Origin: Stentor coeruleus | Lineage: Eukaryota; Ciliophora; Heterotrichea; Heterotrichida; Stentoridae | Assembly (NCBI GenBank): GCA_001970955.1 | Contig: MPUH01000078.1 | Span: 52,049 to 116,048, forward strand | Length of the DNA stretch: 64,000 bases | Reading direction: 5' to 3' | Shown here: positions 49,182 to 58,561 of the stretch, piece after piece | How positions within the stretch are numbered: position 1 is the stretch's first letter | Layout: every line of letters starts with the position of its first letter | Position numbers and translations under genes: made by a program | The notes under the pieces: model-generated | What the model was told of the DNA's origin: nothing | What the model saw: only the letters and a program-made list of their open reading frames with translations | Database searches by the model: none

Positions 49182-49766
49182 TTAGTTATTTTTTATGATC
49201 TTTTCATAAAGCATCCGATTTTGTCTTTCCAGTATAGAAATAAACTCCTGGTTCTTAAAATACTGAGTTTTTAAATCCCAAGAGTTTTGGTTCTCAGGTA
49301 ATATTGTGCTTAAATCACCTTTTTCTTCCTTTAGACCAATAATCTCTTCACGAATTAAATTCATTTCTCTATTAAAATACTCTTTATCTTCTTTTATTTC
49401 CATTTCAAGTCCAGCGATTATTTCTTCAAAATACATTCTTTGAGATTCAAGAGCATTTTTCGTAAATCTCTGCATTTCTTGTAGCTGAAATTTAAGTTCT
49501 TCAACTTCATTTGTATCTTGTTTTAATGGAGTTGGAAACATACATGTGTCAGTACTAATAACAGAATCAAGTAATGATGAAGTAACTTGATTACTTGTTG
49601 TTGCAAGACCTCCTTGCTTGATAATTTTAGGCTTTTCTTTGGACTTTTTAATCATGAGTTTGTAGTTAGCAAGGGCCATTTTTGGGCTTTCAATTAGTAA
49701 AGTTGGAGTCAAGCTTCTTTGTAGAGGAGAGTTTTTTATAGTACTTTTATTTGGTTTGGTTAACAT
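49182..49766 (-). CDS. Coiled-coil protein, unknown
   Basis: 194 residues. The first about 85 are basic and Ser/Thr/Lys-rich (probably disordered). Residues about 88-190 are a coiled coil (EVEELKFQLQEMQRFTKNAL...), ending in ILERQNRMLYEKIIKNN. Not recognised; size and layout suit a small ciliary or cortical structural protein (inference). No intron; stop TAA. Confidence 0.72.
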   Translation of the reverse strand: MLTKPNKSTIKNSPLQRSLTPTLLIESPKMALANYKLMIKKSKEKPKIIKQGGLATTSNQVTSSLLDSVISTDTCMFPTPLKQDTNEVEELKFQLQEMQRFTKNALESQRMYFEEIIAGLEMEIKEDKEYFNREMNLIREEIIGLKEEKGDLSTILPENQNSWDLKTQYFKNQEFISILERQNRMLYEKIIKNN

Positions 49767-50319
49767 TATTATATATAAAAAAAGGAAAAGTTTAGCTGTA
49801 AAAGTTGATTATGGATAAGGATGATTGGGTGTTGGAAACGTGAATTTGTATATTTTTTATATGGTTTAAGAATGATATAAGGGCTAAGAATGATCGTTAT
49901 ATGAAATGATGGATGTGGGTTTTTCATATTTCATCTAATAGCTTTATATTTAAATAATCTTAATAAACCTTCCCCACATATCTTATTTAATTCAAAATAA
50001 CAACAAAAACCCTTTTCTATTCCCAAATCTTAGCATTATATTCTTTTACCATCATCTCCACTTAAAAAAACTCTACCTACATATAAATATCAAAACCTCA
50101 AAGCTAAATTCCTTTATAAAAACGAAAAACCATCCAAACTTCCAAATCCTATCAATTTAATTTCATCAAGAATACCCTAAAACCTCTTCTTTTTATCCCT
50201 TGTGGACCAAAAAGAATATTACTTATCTCTAAGTTAACTTCCACAAAAATATAAGATATTCAAGATTATATATAAATACATATAACAAATAATAAGCGAA
50301 TTCTTCTAAGAATGATTAC
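49767..50319. other. Intergenic, eL29 3' flank
   Basis: 553 bp. G-rich near the coiled-coil gene's start, then C/A-rich toward the eL29 stop, as elsewhere for minus-strand genes. No feature recognised. Confidence 0.55.
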
Positions 50320-50499
50320 TTATGCTAATACGTGCTTCTTGATATTAGGATCGTGAAGTTGAGCGAACCTTCTATTTTTCCTGTATTTCAAGTCACATCC
50401 TTTCAAGGACTCGTACCTCTGTTTATTAGGCTTTTTAATCCCATTTCTGTGGTTCTTCCTGTTTTGGTTGTGGCTTGTGTGGTTCTTGCTCTTTGCCAT
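50320..50499 (-). CDS. RPL29: Large-subunit ribosomal protein eL29 (RPL29)
   Basis: 59 residues, easily missed for its size. It begins [20 protein letters not shown], almost identical to the invariant eukaryotic eL29 start ([20 protein letters not shown]), followed by [14 protein letters not shown] and the KNRRFAQLH segment. It is extremely Lys/Arg/Asn-rich. eL29 is a small peripheral 60S protein. Yeast L29 has 59 residues, the same length. Start ATG 50499-50497 after a TAATA leader; stop TAA 50322-50320. No intron. Confidence 0.96.
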   Translation of the reverse strand: MAKSKNHTSHNQNRKNHRNGIKKPNKQRYESLKGCDLKYRKNRRFAQLHDPNIKKHVLA

Positions 50500-51055
50500 T
50501 TATTATAGCATATTGGGTAAACTTATTATAAGGTAGGTTAAAAGGCTAGAATGAGATTTTGTTGATGTTGGATTGTTTTGTGAGGAATTTGCTAAGTTTT
50601 TATGCGATTTTACTTTTTGTATTGATTTTGTAAGGTAAAAATGTGAAAAAAAACATTTCTCTTGTGTGGAATGGAGGAAAGTGATTTTTTTTGGGTTTTA
50701 TGTAAGGATTTTATGGTTACTGTGTTTTGGATTATAATAGTAGATTTAATTATGGTCTTTGTAGATGTGCTATGTGATATGGATAGATTTTTTTATTTGT
50801 ATGAAATTTTATTAAAGTGTAGTTTTAATATAGGTAGTATATGTGATAAATAAAATACAAAGCTAGGAGAATATTTATTTGAGCTTTGGTGTGGTGCTGT
50901 ATTACATTATTTTAATAGTATATCACCACCGACACCTAAAAGTCTCTCCAAATCCAAAACTCTAACCTTCTGAACCTCAAACTAGCTTCCATATTCCTAA
51001 AAGCACCAAAACAAAACCCAAAACTTTTCCAATAAACCAAAAATTTAGTAATTAA
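50500..51055. other. Divergent promoter region
   Basis: 556 bp between eL29 (minus) and the next plus-strand gene. G/T-rich to about 50850, then C/A-rich and G-poor from about 50930. A hydrophobic 63-codon plus-strand frame at 50662-50853 comes from the G/T-rich half and is not called. Confidence 0.55.
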
Positions 51056-51919
51056 ATGGACAATCTGAAAACCAAAACTCGCAAAGTTTCCTCTCTCCCG
51101 CCAATAAAATACAATGGAAAAGACTCTAAACTTATCCCAAAAGAATCTATAAGTAACAAACTAAAACTCTACTTTAAACTCCGAGCATCATCCAAAATTA
51201 CAATAAACAACCCAATGGAAGTATTTTTCCCATCAAAAATAACATTTCAAAACCCATCATATTCTCCAACAGCAGCAGATATAGTAATGAGTCCTCAACC
51301 ACCAAAAATCTCAACAGAAAAAGCTGACTTTAAATTTTCAAGGCTTTTCGATGATAAAAATCATAAAGGCCAGAGTTTTCTAAGAAAAACTATCAAAGCA
51401 ACAGAATATCATCAAAGTCAAATCAAATCAAGAAGAGGCTCAAATCCAAACTGTTATAAACAGGGAAAAAAACAAATACCTATACTTCATCGTGACGAAA
51501 AAAGCAAAATTATGCTAAATCGTTATGACAAAAGCAAATCTTTATTAGAAAATGAGGAAAAAAGTAAGAATTCAATGGTTTATCATGAAAAAAGCAAGAG
51601 CTCGATACCTTTTTTATCAGAAATACTGAATAGGGTGTTAAAAGATAGTTCGAAAATGCTTTTTTCTCCTGTTGGGTTTATGGAATATACTGGAGGATTT
51701 AGTGAGGATAGGAGTAAAGATTTTAGGGTGAGTAATGAAGAGAAGCCTATATTTGAAACTTCTTTGAATAGTTTTGAAATAGTGAAAGAACAGGCGAATG
51801 TCATGCCTGCTGTGGAAAATACGCGCAGAAGGGTTATTTTTAATAGAAACTCAAAGTTTGTAATGAATGATGACTTGATTTTTGATAATGTGTCTTGTTC
51901 TAGTTCTAATGATAATTAA
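51056..51919 (+). CDS. Basic low-complexity protein with KSK repeats
   Basis: 287 residues, not recognised. Rich in Lys, Ser, Asn and Pro. Residues about 142-181 hold four imperfect tandem units of 10-11 residues, each with (D/E)KSK: DEKSK, DKSK, EKSK, EKSK. No enzyme or membrane motif. A short hydrophobic helix (PFLSEILNRVL) follows the repeats. Probably a disordered scaffold or microtubule/cortex-associated protein (inference). Start ATG 51056 directly after a C/A-rich leader. Confidence 0.7.
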   Translation: MDNLKTKTRKVSSLPPIKYNGKDSKLIPKESISNKLKLYFKLRASSKITINNPMEVFFPSKITFQNPSYSPTAADIVMSPQPPKISTEKADFKFSRLFDDKNHKGQSFLRKTIKATEYHQSQIKSRRGSNPNCYKQGKKQIPILHRDEKSKIMLNRYDKSKSLLENEEKSKNSMVYHEKSKSSIPFLSEILNRVLKDSSKMLFSPVGFMEYTGGFSEDRSKDFRVSNEEKPIFETSLNSFEIVKEQANVMPAVENTRRRVIFNRNSKFVMNDDLIFDNVSCSSSNDN

Positions 51920-52125
51920 AAATAATGTATTTAGAAATTATGAAATATAAATCAAGTTATATATTAGTATATAAAAATGCAAGTATTTATATTATGTTTT
52001 ATTATGTATATTACAATAAATAATATTATAATAAGTGGCGTTAGGATGATGTTTTGTATATAGAAACTTAAAGTATCCTTTAATATAAAAAATCTTTTAA
52101 GGTATCTTTATATATCTTTAAGAAC

Positions 52126-52776
52126 ATGGGCTGTGCAAATATTCGAAGATCACCTTCTGTGTATTCCCCTAGGGTTACTATAAAAAACCCTTATTCTGAT
52201 CTAGATTCTGATTTTGAAGACGATATTTTTGCTTCGATAACTAGTGAAAAACCTTTAGACATGTTTCAGTTCAATGCAATGTTCAAACTTAAAATTGAAA
52301 AAGCTAAATATTCTTTTATAAGTATTTATGCTAACAAATTTGGTGATTTGTCTGCTATAAATGAACGCAAGCTTGCAATTTATTTATTAAAATGCAAAGC
52401 TAAAGAAGCATATTTTCGGTATTTTAATAATTTGAATTCGATGCTTTTTCTTCACAATCTCAAGCTTGAGCTGATTAATAACGATTATGTTGAAAACAAT
52501 TTGAGTGTTGTGGATATAATGAAGAAGTATATGAAGAGAATAAAGGGAAGTTATATACTGCAAGGATATAATGAGTTAGAATATGCTTTGAAGTATGGCA
52601 AAACCAGAACAAAAATGAATATTTTGGTATTTCAGCAGAGTATTGCAGAGAAAAATGAACTTGAAAATAATTTGTTTACAATTTTAGATGCTGATAACTT
52701 TGATACTTATCCACTTGGGTTAGAAAAAACTAAAAACAGACTTTTAGATAAAGTTTATCATTTTCAGCCTTTTTAA
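52126..52776 (+). CDS. Putative N-myristoylated/palmitoylated protein, unknown
   Basis: 216 residues. The N-terminus MGCANIRRS has Gly2 and Cys3, the classic combination for N-myristoylation plus S-palmitoylation, suggesting attachment to membranes (inference). After an acidic stretch (SDLDSDFEDD) the rest is predicted helical, with aromatic-rich helices. No known domain recognised. Stop TAA. Confidence 0.72.
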   Translation: MGCANIRRSPSVYSPRVTIKNPYSDLDSDFEDDIFASITSEKPLDMFQFNAMFKLKIEKAKYSFISIYANKFGDLSAINERKLAIYLLKCKAKEAYFRYFNNLNSMLFLHNLKLELINNDYVENNLSVVDIMKKYMKRIKGSYILQGYNELEYALKYGKTRTKMNILVFQQSIAEKNELENNLFTILDADNFDTYPLGLEKTKNRLLDKVYHFQPF

Positions 52777-53315
52777 ATTATTAATCTTGTTTTTTAAATG
52801 CATGGTAAGTTTGATGTGAATGCATCTGTTATAAAAAGTTGGGTATTTTTGTGTAGTTTTCATTTTTAAATATATAAAAGTTCAAGAGTTAGTAGATGGT
52901 ATTAAGAGGAGAATATGAGTTTATCTGCTTTTTATTTCAGTTATAAAAACACCTGCAACACAATTATAAAAACCAAAAGCCATGGGTGTTGAAATTTTAT
53001 AGAATAAAAATCATGCTATTAGTAAATTATTTTTAAGTCTAAATTTTCATAAAGCATCCAACTCACAAGTTTGCTTATAAAAGCATTATTTATAGCATAC
53101 ACAATAACAGCACATATACACTACAAATAAAATTAATTTTCTTTTCTGTCATGTCATAGACTTCTTCATCATTACCAGAATGATAGATGATTATAATTTC
53201 TTAAATATATAAAACTTTTTAAGAGTACACAAAGCTTAAACTTTTTACTTGAACAGTTCCACGAAATCATAATCTTCTAATCTAATACCTCCTTAAGAAA
53301 ATAGTGGATAATAAT
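52777..53315. other. Intergenic, nothing recognised
   Basis: About 540 bp, AT-rich, with a C-rich part next to the following gene. A GTG at 53304 precedes the chosen ATG 53316 in frame. No RNA gene recognised. Confidence 0.55.
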
Positions 53316-54110
53316 ATGTTACGTCAAGCCAGGACTTTGACAAGGTTGTTCAGTACTGTAAAACCTTACTACGAGGAGCATTATCAGTACCCAGGGAATC
53401 CCACAAACGAAGAGTTCACCAAGTATATGCACCAGAACCGAAAAGTTTACGTTCAAGACTCAACCTTATTCAAACCAAAAGAACAAATCGAGTTCAATCG
53501 TACAGGCGAGCTAGTTCTTTTTGAAAGCGAAGTCTGGAGAAACAATCCAGTTTATTTCCCATACCCTCATTGCCTTCCAACACTTCTTATTCCATTCAAT
53601 TTATATATGTACCTAGAAAACCCATTCCAAATGCTCTGGAACTCAAGCACATTTTTCTTATGGGGAGCAATCTTAGGTATTTATCCTTATTTTGAACACT
53701 ATTACAACCTTAGATTCCATATTAATAGGCTTAGTCTTTTAAGAGGAGGAAAGGTTCTTAAGGTAGAGCATTCGAATATTACAGGATACAGATGGAAAAC
53801 TTGGATTTTTATTGATGAAATTCATAGATTGTCACAAGATAAACAAACTTTACTTCCTGAAAAAGGTATTGATTCTAAGGTTGTTAATGAACAAGGGCAG
53901 CTTGATGATAATGTTTTCATACAAGTTGAGAACTTTGTTGATGTTGGAAGAAACACTAAAAACTGCATCTTGACACTTGAAAAAGAAGGTAGGGTGTATC
54001 ACCCTGAAATCCTATCCGCTGTTATCAGAGGCTTTGAAGTTGATACATCCAACTTCAGGATTAATACCCTTCATACTGAAAGATGGCTTGAACCGTCTAC
54101 TAATCTTTAG
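53316..54110 (+). CDS. Probable mitochondrial inner-membrane protein
   Basis: 264 residues from ATG 53316 (MLRQARTLTRLFSTVKPYY). The N-terminus is Arg/Ser/Thr-rich without acids for 18 residues, a good mitochondrial presequence. Two hydrophobic segments follow at about 86-105 (CLPTLLIPFNLYMYL) and about 110-128 (SSTFFLWGAILGIYPYF), then a soluble domain of about 130 residues. The two-helix hairpin followed by a soluble domain resembles TMEM70/TMEM186/TMEM223-type mitochondrial assembly factors. That comparison is by layout only. Ciliate-specific respiratory-chain subunits are another possibility. Confidence 0.72.
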   Translation: MLRQARTLTRLFSTVKPYYEEHYQYPGNPTNEEFTKYMHQNRKVYVQDSTLFKPKEQIEFNRTGELVLFESEVWRNNPVYFPYPHCLPTLLIPFNLYMYLENPFQMLWNSSTFFLWGAILGIYPYFEHYYNLRFHINRLSLLRGGKVLKVEHSNITGYRWKTWIFIDEIHRLSQDKQTLLPEKGIDSKVVNEQGQLDDNVFIQVENFVDVGRNTKNCILTLEKEGRVYHPEILSAVIRGFEVDTSNFRINTLHTERWLEPSTNL

Positions 54111-54370
54111 TTAGTTATAAGAATTACTTTAAATTCCTCTTTCAATAATAATATAATATATTCTTTTATAAAGGATTATAACAATTTTATATTTTCTTAT
54201 TCAAACCACATAAAAATATTCCATATCCCAATTTGTATTTACTCATCAATTGATATTTTATATCCTAATAAAAATCAATAATCCACACTAAAATTAAATT
54301 CTGATATAAAAACTATGATAATTATATCAACTAATATAATATCATATATAAACAATATTTAATAAACAAG

Positions 54371-54742
54371 ATGAACTCAAATCATATAAGAATGGACTCA
54401 GATAAAAAGAAAGCTTCTGAGCGGAATAATCAAGATTTTACTACATATAAAGACTTTGCATCTGATCGGTCTCTTGAATCTGCAGACTTTGAAGCTTCTT
54501 TTGGAGAAGTAAACGGTTCTTTCTATTCGAGTGATAATGGTGAGGAAGACGATATAATATTCCTCAATATCCAACTTAATAAACCACCACACACTCCAAG
54601 TAAATCTAAAACCAAAGAGGAAGAAACTGACTATACAGTAAAGCCAGCTTTGGTACTTGAAAGAGATGAAATTAAAAAATCTTTGTGGTGTAGAAATTGT
54701 TTGTTAAGTGCTTCGAATGAGAACTTTTGCATAATAATTTAG
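54371..54742 (+). CDS. Small acidic hypothetical protein
   Basis: 123 residues, not recognised. Acidic and Ser/Asp/Asn-rich for most of its length, with a C-terminal block LWCRNCLLSASNENFCIII containing three Cys and a hydrophobic end. The Cys pair could bind metal or be lipidated. Regular codon use and an ATG with an AT-rich leader support a real gene. Stop TAG. Confidence 0.55.
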   Translation: MNSNHIRMDSDKKKASERNNQDFTTYKDFASDRSLESADFEASFGEVNGSFYSSDNGEEDDIIFLNIQLNKPPHTPSKSKTKEEETDYTVKPALVLERDEIKKSLWCRNCLLSASNENFCIII

Positions 54743-55457
54743 AGTGAATATATAAGATTTGTATATAAAGTATTGGGAGTTATATTTTTATGGGCTTTTT
54801 TGAGATGAAAAAAGATATTGGAAAGGTGTTAGTTTAGGGATGAGGATTTATGAAGATTTTTTTTAAGATTAGTGTGTTATGATATTAAAGAAACAGTTTT
54901 AAGGATTTTTCATGGGTGAATGGGATAGGCTAGGGAGGATAGGAATAGGTATTTTAGTTACTCTTGTAACTGATAAAAAAGATAATTTTTGGAATATTTT
55001 GGATGTGATTGGAAAAAAAGATGATTATTTGAATTGGTTAGTTATGGTATGATAAGAAAAAATCTGAATTTTTTACACTTGAGTATAATGAAATTAATGT
55101 AAAAATATGTGCGTTGCATATAATTAATAATATCATATATATTCAACTTTATAATTCAAATTATCTCATCACAAAACTATCTATTTTTTTGATAATCACA
55201 TAAATCTGCACCTTTATCCAAAAAATTCATAATCCTTAAAAAATCGCACTACCTAAACAACATCAAAAACTTAAAACCCTCATCAAATCAATTCCCCCAA
55301 TCCCAATCCCACTCCAAACTTCCACAATCCTATATCCACAAAATTTATCTACAATCATAAACCCACTCTCCATATAAAAACTCATACTTTATCCTCACAC
55401 CTTCATAAATCTAAAAAAATGCATCTTCATCTAAGTCAAGTTAAATACCTAAACTAC
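54743..55457. other. Convergent intergenic region
   Basis: 715 bp between two gene 3' ends. G-rich and C-poor on the plus strand next to the plus-strand gene, C/A-rich and G-poor next to the minus-strand 14-3-3 gene. So the base skew flips in the middle, following transcription direction. No feature recognised. Confidence 0.6.
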
Positions 55458-56150
55458 TTAAGCGTCTTCACTAGTCCAAAGAGTAAGATTGTCCTTAATC
55501 AATCCAAGAATTGAAGTAGCTTCCTTATAAGCCCTCTCATCAAGTTCTTCAAGTGTAGGTAAAGCTTCATCAAAAGTGGTCTTAGCTAATTCACAAGCTT
55601 TAGTTGGTTCTTTTTTAAGCTCATAATAAAACACTGAGAAATTCAAAGCTAATCCAAGTCTAACTGGGTTATTCACAGGTAATGATTTCGCGGCATCTGA
55701 AGCATGTGAATAAGCTTCAAAACTTTTTTGAATTTCTTCAGTATCTCCAGCTTCAGCCATATACCTATAATAATCGCCTTTCATCTTCAAATAAAATACT
55801 TCAACTTCATCAACTGCACCTCCTTTAAGCAATCTATCATCAATAAGCTTGACAAGTTCAAGACATAAAGAATTGAGTTCATGTTCAATTCTCTTTTTAT
55901 ACTCAGCAATTAGAGCCAAGTGTTCAGAACCTCTACTTTTTTGTTTTTCTTCATAGCTTCCTATGATTCTCCATGCATTTCTTCGTTCGCCAACTGCTTG
56001 TTTGTAAGCCACACTTAGTAAAGTTCGCTCTTCATTGTTAAGATCTCCATTGGTTTCATCTATTAGTTGCTTCATATAGCCAATCATGTCTGCGTATCTT
56101 TCTGAATGCTCAGCGAGCTTAGAGTTATAGATGATTTCTTCTTTGGACAT
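55458..56150 (-). CDS. 14-3-3 phosphoserine-binding adaptor protein
   Basis: 230 residues, full-length. 14-3-3 dimers bind phospho-Ser/Thr motifs in client proteins. Conserved blocks are all present: LLSVAYKQAVGERRNAWRII (basic pocket Lys and Arg), KMKGDYYRYMAE with the pocket Arg-Tyr, PVRLGLALNFSVFYYE with the client-contacting Asn, and the C-terminal DNLTLWTSE. The acidic tail is short. No intron. Start MSKEEIIYNSKLAEHSERY, stop TAA. Confidence 0.97.
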   Translation of the reverse strand: MSKEEIIYNSKLAEHSERYADMIGYMKQLIDETNGDLNNEERTLLSVAYKQAVGERRNAWRIIGSYEEKQKSRGSEHLALIAEYKKRIEHELNSLCLELVKLIDDRLLKGGAVDEVEVFYLKMKGDYYRYMAEAGDTEEIQKSFEAYSHASDAAKSLPVNNPVRLGLALNFSVFYYELKKEPTKACELAKTTFDEALPTLEELDERAYKEATSILGLIKDNLTLWTSEDA

Positions 56151-57248
56151 CTTAATTATAATCCATTGTTCATTGTGTGGACATAGATGAGGTAATTTTG
56201 GTTTATTATTTGGATTGGGATTAGTGATTTACTTTATCTGTGGTAATGAGTTGGAGGATGATTTGAAGAAAGTGATGGTTTTATAAGAGGATTTATGGTT
56301 GATTGAATATATTATGGTTTTAATCTAGAGAAGAAAGTAAATTAAGTAAAATAGGGTGTTAAGTGATAGATAAAGGTAAAATGTTTTTTTGACTAGTTTT
56401 TAATTATCCCAGCCTGCTACTTCAATATTTTTTTAACTATTTTGCTATGGTTTTCTGCTTTTTACTTCTTGTTTATGTGTTGCAGAGTTCAGTCTTGATG
56501 AAGGCTTTTCGAAATAGTTGTTTGAATTTCTTCTGATGGCTTATAAAGTGCATAGTTGAAATGATCCAATTTGAACTCTTCTTTAGCCTTTTCTTCTGTT
56601 TTCAACACAAGTATTTTACTTAATTTTACGTTTTTCTCAGTTTCTCGGCCTAAGGCTGAAATGCTATCATTATCATTCCTACAGTGACAGATTTTATAAA
56701 AACTCTTGGTTTATTTATCACAACAACCTACGCTTTATCTTCATATCTCCCAACCATATCATTCTCAATATTTTTTTCTCCTTTTCCTGTATTTCCTTAT
56801 ATTACAAACTCATGCAGAGTTAAACTTAACACCTTAAACCCCTTTGTGCCTATCCCCATTTATCTTCAGGTGATAGACTTTCACAAAAAATTTCTTTAGC
56901 TTTAGCTTTACCTTTAAAATTATTATTAAGAACCTTTTCATATTCCTCTCACTATTAGACTTATCTTTAATTTCAATCTCAAAAATTTTCAGATTAGAAC
57001 AAGTATTATTATTTTATGTAAGTATTTTTTATTTCAATATCTTCCTCTGATTTTCAAGATTTGATTCAGTTTTTATAAATCTTTTGTCTATTTTTTTCCT
57101 CTATAGTCCCATTAAACTCTATGGTTTTTTAAATTATTTTTATCCCAATTATTAAAAATCAGGTTCAATAATTTCTTAGAACATTTCCATATCATCAACA
57201 CAATTTCCTTTATGATTTTTGAAGTTATTTTTACTTTTTTCATATTTA
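56151..57248. other. Intergenic region with a possible gene remnant
   Basis: 1.1 kb. G/T-rich on the plus strand upstream of 14-3-3, then a minus-strand open stretch (56489-56710, listed separately), then C/T-rich sequence to the next gene's stop. No RNA gene is called; a C/D-like motif at about 56495-56530 lies inside the coding-like stretch. Confidence 0.5.
56489..56710 (-). pseudogene. Coding-like fragment without a start codon
   Basis: A 73-codon open stretch ending in TGA at 56491-56489. The last about 55 codons have balanced, coding-like composition (SALGRETEKNVKLSKILVL, then FKLDHFNYALYKPSEEI). No ATG lies in frame, and no consensus 15/16-nt intron joins it to an upstream exon. It could be the end of a decayed gene, or an exon whose upstream part was not found. 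Product not recognised. Confidence 0.3.
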
Positions 57249-58250
57249 TTAATTCAAAGGGAATTTATTAATAGGGGTTATTGAGAAAAGGTTCATAAGG
57301 TTTTCTATACCATAAACTCCACATGATGATACTATCGAGGCAGCCCTGACTAAATGATCAAGTGAATGATTTTTACTTAAAGATAACGAGTATTCTTTTA
57401 GTTGTTCTTCCATAAGTTTAAGTCTTTCTTGAATAATTTTCAATACCGCAATACTATTGGTCACTTTTTCTTTGTTTGAGGCAAATCTTGATCTTGACCG
57501 ATCTTTTGCGCTTAGAGATTTCATGATATTTACTATTGATTCAAACAGAACTAGAATTTTTTGAATGCTATTACTAGCTTTAGTAAAATAAAAAGTAAAA
57601 TCATTCCACACCCTTATGATATCAGAAGAAGCTTCAGATAAAACATCAGACATTATATCAATATACGGGAATTGATCAATAACTTTAAACCGCTGTTGTA
57701 TTGGGCTTTTACAAGAATCAGCAGTAATAACCATCAACAAACTAAAAACACTACTTTGCATATTATGAGCAGTTATATACTGGCAAAATTGACTTGAAAC
57801 TTTAAGTAATTTCGAATATGATTCAAAAACCCCGGTAATTTCTTCTGAGTCTTCGTTGATTTCTTCTTTTATCTTATTGAATGCATTCTCAAGATCTTCA
57901 TTATGACTATTTTTAAATTCTAATTCTTTAAGCCAAATATTTCTATATGGAAATTACGTTTCTACTGTTATTTGTACATGTATTAGACCTCCAGTTAGAA
58001 ATTTTACAGCTCTTTTATAGGTTTTTTTGTTTTTAATACGAAGATTTTGTTTTAGAAACCCTCGAGAGCTGAAGGTAAAGATCAAATATTCAAATGGACT
58101 GATTTCTTTACTATAGGCGTAGTAAAAATTGTAAGCAATAGATTCGAAGTCTTGATAGTTTTCTGGTATGCTGTAAAGGTTAAGTTTTTGACTCATGTGA
58201 ATTAGTTGAATTACAGGTTGCAACTTTGCTCGGCTTGATTTTTGACCCAT
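57249..58250 (-). CDS. Two-exon helical protein with possible N-myristoylation, unknown
   Basis: 328 residues from exons 58250-57958 and 57942-57249, joined across a 15-nt intron. MGQKSS at the start is a plausible N-myristoylation signal. Residues about 1-95 form a mixed domain ending in a beta-like GGLIHVQITVET. The second exon is almost wholly alpha-helical: a coiled region, then long amphipathic helices (FYFTKASNSIQKILVLFESIV, LKIIQERLKLMEEQLKEY). The exon sum is divisible by three and the frame is open throughout. The helical bundle with a basic SRSRF loop could be BAR- or sorting-nexin-like (speculative). Not recognised. Confidence 0.82.
57943..57957 (-). other. 15-nt spliceosomal intron
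   Basis: Minus strand GTAATTTCCATATAG. It creates a stop (ACG TAA) if retained. Removal restores ACA across the junction (Thr) and continues 231 more codons. It carries the CYANNTAG octamer and A10. Confidence 0.88.
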
Positions 58251-58561
58251 TTTAATATTATAAACCTCATGTTTAGATCGGAAAATAGGCTGAGCAAAAT
58301 GATGTCATTTAATGAAAGAGAATATAGAGATGTTTTGAGGAAATAGATAAGTTAAGGGCATAGAAAATTGCTATTGAATATATGATAGAATGTTTTTAAG
58401 TTGATATAATGTACTTGATGATAGTTAAATTTAAAACTTTTTACTTTTTTATAGCATTTTGAGCTAAAAGTATAACCTTATATATAAAAAATCTATCTTT
58501 TCCATCGTCTACAAACCATCTAGCATACTAATCTTACAAAAAAATCCCATAAAATAATTTA
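58251..58561. other. Intergenic, nothing recognised
   Basis: 311 bp between two minus-strand genes, AT-rich with a C/A-rich end near the EF-hand gene stop. No feature seen. Confidence 0.55.

Noticed and set aside
50662-50853. Hydrophobic 63-codon plus-strand frame
   Set aside because: Falls in the G/T-rich 5' flank of eL29, where Val/Leu/Phe/Asp frames arise by composition; no start context or similarity.
56495-56535. C/D snoRNA-like motif (TTGATGA, then CTGA, with 11-nt antisense to LSU rRNA)
   Set aside because: The +5 rule gives a base three positions from the known yeast Am2220, there is no second box pair, and the stretch is coding-like on the other strand.
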